From Gordonia hankookensis (GTDB taxonomy: Bacteria > Actinomycetota > Actinomycetes > Mycobacteriales > Mycobacteriaceae), in NCBI RefSeq assembly GCF_014673215.1, contig NZ_JACWMS010000001.1, positions 248,001 to 312,000 on the forward strand: a stretch of 64,000 bases of DNA, written 5' to 3'. This document shows positions 62,063 through 64,000 of the stretch, one piece after another. A program made the position numbers and the translations under genes. Position 1 is the stretch's first letter; each line of letters opens with the position of its first letter. The notes below the pieces were generated by a model. That model was not told the DNA's origin, did not search any database, and worked only from the letters and a program-made list of their open reading frames with translations.

Positions 62063-63373
62063 TCAGCCCAGATGCGCCTGTGCGCCCGAGTTCTGTCGGT
62101 CGGTGCGCTCCAGGCGCCCCTCTGTCATCGAGGCGATCTGATCGACGATGACGCGCAGGCGGGCATCATCGTCGACGGCCTCATGCCAGGACGGCACGAA
62201 GATCGGGTCCAGTCCGCCGGGAGCGGCCGCGGTCAGCCAGCCGGCCACCCGGTGGATGCGCTCGCGCTGTCGCTGCTGATGGGCCTTGTGACGGCTGTTG
62301 GAGAAGATGAACCGCAACGCCAGGGTCTTGAGGATCGCCACTTCGGCGGCCACCAGGGGTGAGACCGTGAGGTCGGCGTCGTAACGGGCCACCGAGCGAC
62401 CACCAACCGCCGCCCGCGTCCCGGTGATCGCCGCCGACGCGAACCGGCCGATGAGCTCACTGGTCAGCCGTTTGAGAGCGACGGCGCTGTGCAGGCTGCC
62501 GTCGTAGACCCCGGCCCGGCCGACGATCTCCATCTGCGACAGGCGTTGCGCTGCGTCGATGAGGGCACCGGCCTCGAGTCCCGCGAACTCCTTCACCCCG
62601 ATGTCGGCGAGTGCCCGCTGATCGGACGCGTCGCCGAGGGTGCGCAGGTCGATGCGGTTGGCGATCACACCGTCCTCCAGGTCGTGCACGGAGTAGGCGA
62701 CGTCGTCGGACCAGTCCATCACCTGGGCCTCGATGCACTGACGGCCGGCCGGGGCGTCGAGCCGAATCCAGTCCAGGGCGTCTGCGTCGTCGTCGTAGGC
62801 ACCGAACTTCGTCCCCGGCGCGCTGCGGGTCCAGGGGTATTTGAGCGTGGCGTCGAGCGATGCCCTGGTCAGGTTCAGTCCGGCACTGCGGCCGCTCTCG
62901 TCGAGGAGCTTCGGCTCCAGACGCGTGAGAATCCGGAGATTCTGGGCGTTGCCCTCGAACCCGCCGATCGCCGCAGCGACCTCGTCGAGAGCCCGCTCAC
63001 CGTTGTGCCCGTAGGGCGGGTGACCGATGTCGTGGGCGAGACCCGCGAGCTCGACGAGATCGGGTTCGCAGCCGAGCCCGATCGCGATACCCCGCCCGAT
63101 CTGGCCCACCTCGAGCGAGTGGGTCAGGCGGGTCCTGGGGGTGTCGCCCTCACGCGGCCCGACGACCTGAGTCTTGTCTGCCAGTCGACGCAGGGCGGCC
63201 GAATGCAACACCCGGGCCCGGTCACGAGCGAAGTCGCTGCGATGGTCGGTTCGGGTTCCGGGCAGGCTCGCGACCTTCGGCGCCTCCGGCACGATCCGTT
63301 CGACGGCCTCGTCGCCGTAGTCCGCCGTCGGCGGTATCGCGGCCGAACGGCCGGTCGGCGGTGCGCTAGTCAA
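62063..63373 (-). CDS. dgt: Deoxyguanosinetriphosphate triphosphohydrolase-like protein
   Basis: Hydrolyses dNTPs to deoxynucleoside and triphosphate, limiting dNTP pools. 436 residues, HD-domain superfamily: histidine in [17 protein letters not shown] pair in [18 protein letters not shown], and the later aspartate in [17 protein letters not shown]. The apparent start is TTG 63373, inside the end of the cold-shock gene (eight-base overlap); the residues just after are poorly conserved, so a later start is possible. Followed by dnaG. Confidence 0.94.
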   Translation of the reverse strand: MTSAPPTGRSAAIPPTADYGDEAVERIVPEAPKVASLPGTRTDHRSDFARDRARVLHSAALRRLADKTQVVGPREGDTPRTRLTHSLEVGQIGRGIAIGLGCEPDLVELAGLAHDIGHPPYGHNGERALDEVAAAIGGFEGNAQNLRILTRLEPKLLDESGRSAGLNLTRASLDATLKYPWTRSAPGTKFGAYDDDADALDWIRLDAPAGRQCIEAQVMDWSDDVAYSVHDLEDGVIANRIDLRTLGDASDQRALADIGVKEFAGLEAGALIDAAQRLSQMEIVGRAGVYDGSLHSAVALKRLTSELIGRFASAAITGTRAAVGGRSVARYDADLTVSPLVAAEVAILKTLALRFIFSNSRHKAHQQRQRERIHRVAGWLTAAAPGGLDPIFVPSWHEAVDDDARLRVIVDQIASMTEGRLERTDRQNSGAQAHLG

Positions 63374-63848
63374 GCACCCATCCCCGGGCCACCGCGAATT
63401 CGGTGATGCGCTGGCGGATCGCCACGATCTGAGCCGCGGTCAGGTCGTCGGACGAGTCGAGCAGCAGCTCGGTGACCTCTTCGGTGAACGATGCCGCGTC
63501 GAGCGAACCGCCGCCTCGCGGCTTGCGTGAACGGTCACGGTCCCGGTCTCGGTCACCGCCATGCGGACGACCGTGATCGTGGCTGTCGCGACGGTGCGGC
63601 CGGCCCGCCGGGGCGTCGTCGGCCGGCGCCGACTCGGTCACCGCGACGTTGACCGCCTTGGTGCCGCGGTCGGTCTCCTCGATGTCGAAGGCGACCTTCG
63701 CGCCCGGCTTCAGGGCGTTCTCGTCGATGTCGATGTCGTTTATGTGCAGGAAGACGTCGGCACCGCCCGCGTCCGGCGCGAGAAATCCGAAGCCCCGATT
63801 CGCATCGTAATGAACGACTTTGCCGTTGACGGTCACTGCTGCACTCAC
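63366..63848 (-). CDS. Long cold-shock-domain protein with charged C-terminus
   Basis: A 160-residue RNA/ssDNA-binding protein. The cold-shock domain (about 5-70) has RNP1 as NRGFGFL and RNP2 as DVFLHI. It is followed by a disordered His/Arg/Asp-rich stretch with RDRDRDR, then a C-terminal helical segment ([28 protein letters not shown], split here at about 115-145) not found in CspA. GTG 63848 and GTG 63836 are both possible starts; GAGGAG is close upstream. It is translationally linked to dgt. Confidence 0.88.
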   Translation of the reverse strand: MSAAVTVNGKVVHYDANRGFGFLAPDAGGADVFLHINDIDIDENALKPGAKVAFDIEETDRGTKAVNVAVTESAPADDAPAGRPHRRDSHDHGRPHGGDRDRDRDRSRKPRGGGSLDAASFTEEVTELLLDSSDDLTAAQIVAIRQRITEFAVARGWVLD

Positions 63849-64000
63849 TCTCCTCGCCGCACACAGCTCCGGACCCCATGCCCGGGCGTGCGACAACTCC
63901 ACACTCAACTATGACAGAACTATGCAGGTCGCACGTGGCGACGATGACCTCGACCGCTGGTCGGCAGGCCGCACCGAAGGGTCACGCCCCGAGCAGCTTG
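63849..64000. other. Right-end region, no gene recognised
   Basis: Holds the ribosome binding site of the cold-shock gene (GAGGAG in the minus sense, about 63850-63856) and presumably its promoter. The remaining bases to the window end show nothing I can assign. Confidence 0.4.

Overview
The window is high-GC actinobacterial DNA. It carries acpM, kasA and accD6 in one operon, a MabR-type regulator beside the FAS-II genes, and mycothiol- and NDMA-dependent enzymes. These point to a mycolic-acid-making member of the Mycobacteriales. Gordonia or a close relative is my best guess; the genus is inferred. Much of the gene order matches, from memory, the M. tuberculosis Rv2220-Rv2247 interval, with a dnaG-dgt pair (Rv2343c/Rv2344c there) at the right end.

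1-12.1 kb is a glutamine-metabolism block: the 3' end of glnA, then glnE and glnA2 on the minus strand. About 5 kb of lineage-specific genes separate glnA from glnE: a leaderless micro-gene, a GlsB/YeaQ protein, an MFS exporter with a divergent TetR, a small membrane protein, and a heme oxygenase and an endonuclease/exonuclease/phosphatase translationally coupled to glnE. An exported TAP-type hydrolase follows.

12.2-35 kb holds panB, a proline iminopeptidase, a CYTH/CHAD protein, an RNB ribonuclease directly behind the RNase P RNA gene, a tightly coupled cobC/nif3/zinc-ribbon/phosphatase operon, the PtkA/PtpA phosphatase pair, SURF1, cobalamin CbiB, two divergent secreted hydrolases (GH1 and esterase), an aldo/keto reductase, a WYL regulator, an N5-glutamine methyltransferase homologue, tRNA-Val, and AhpE with DUF3052.

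35-44 kb is aceE, mabR and then fabD-acpM-kasA-accD6, which links pyruvate oxidation to meromycolate synthesis. A dispersed palindromic repeat cluster and a UUCG terminator close it. 44-52.5 kb is a lipid-degradation cluster (enoyl-CoA hydratase, acyl-CoA ligase, NDMA-dependent alcohol dehydrogenase, serine hydrolase) opposite a regulator with two TetR heads, then an Mce-associated-like membrane protein and a GntR. 53-58 kb is a self-contained GntR / allophanate hydrolase / biuret-hydrolase-like / permease operon, interpreted as nitrogen scavenging from biuret or a related ureido compound. The right end has tRNA-Met, a cutinase-like secreted protein, dnaG, dgt and a long cold-shock protein.

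A recurring signal is a TANNNT hexamer lying 6-8 bases before the start codon of about 17 genes. It indicates widespread leaderless transcription and decided several start choices here.
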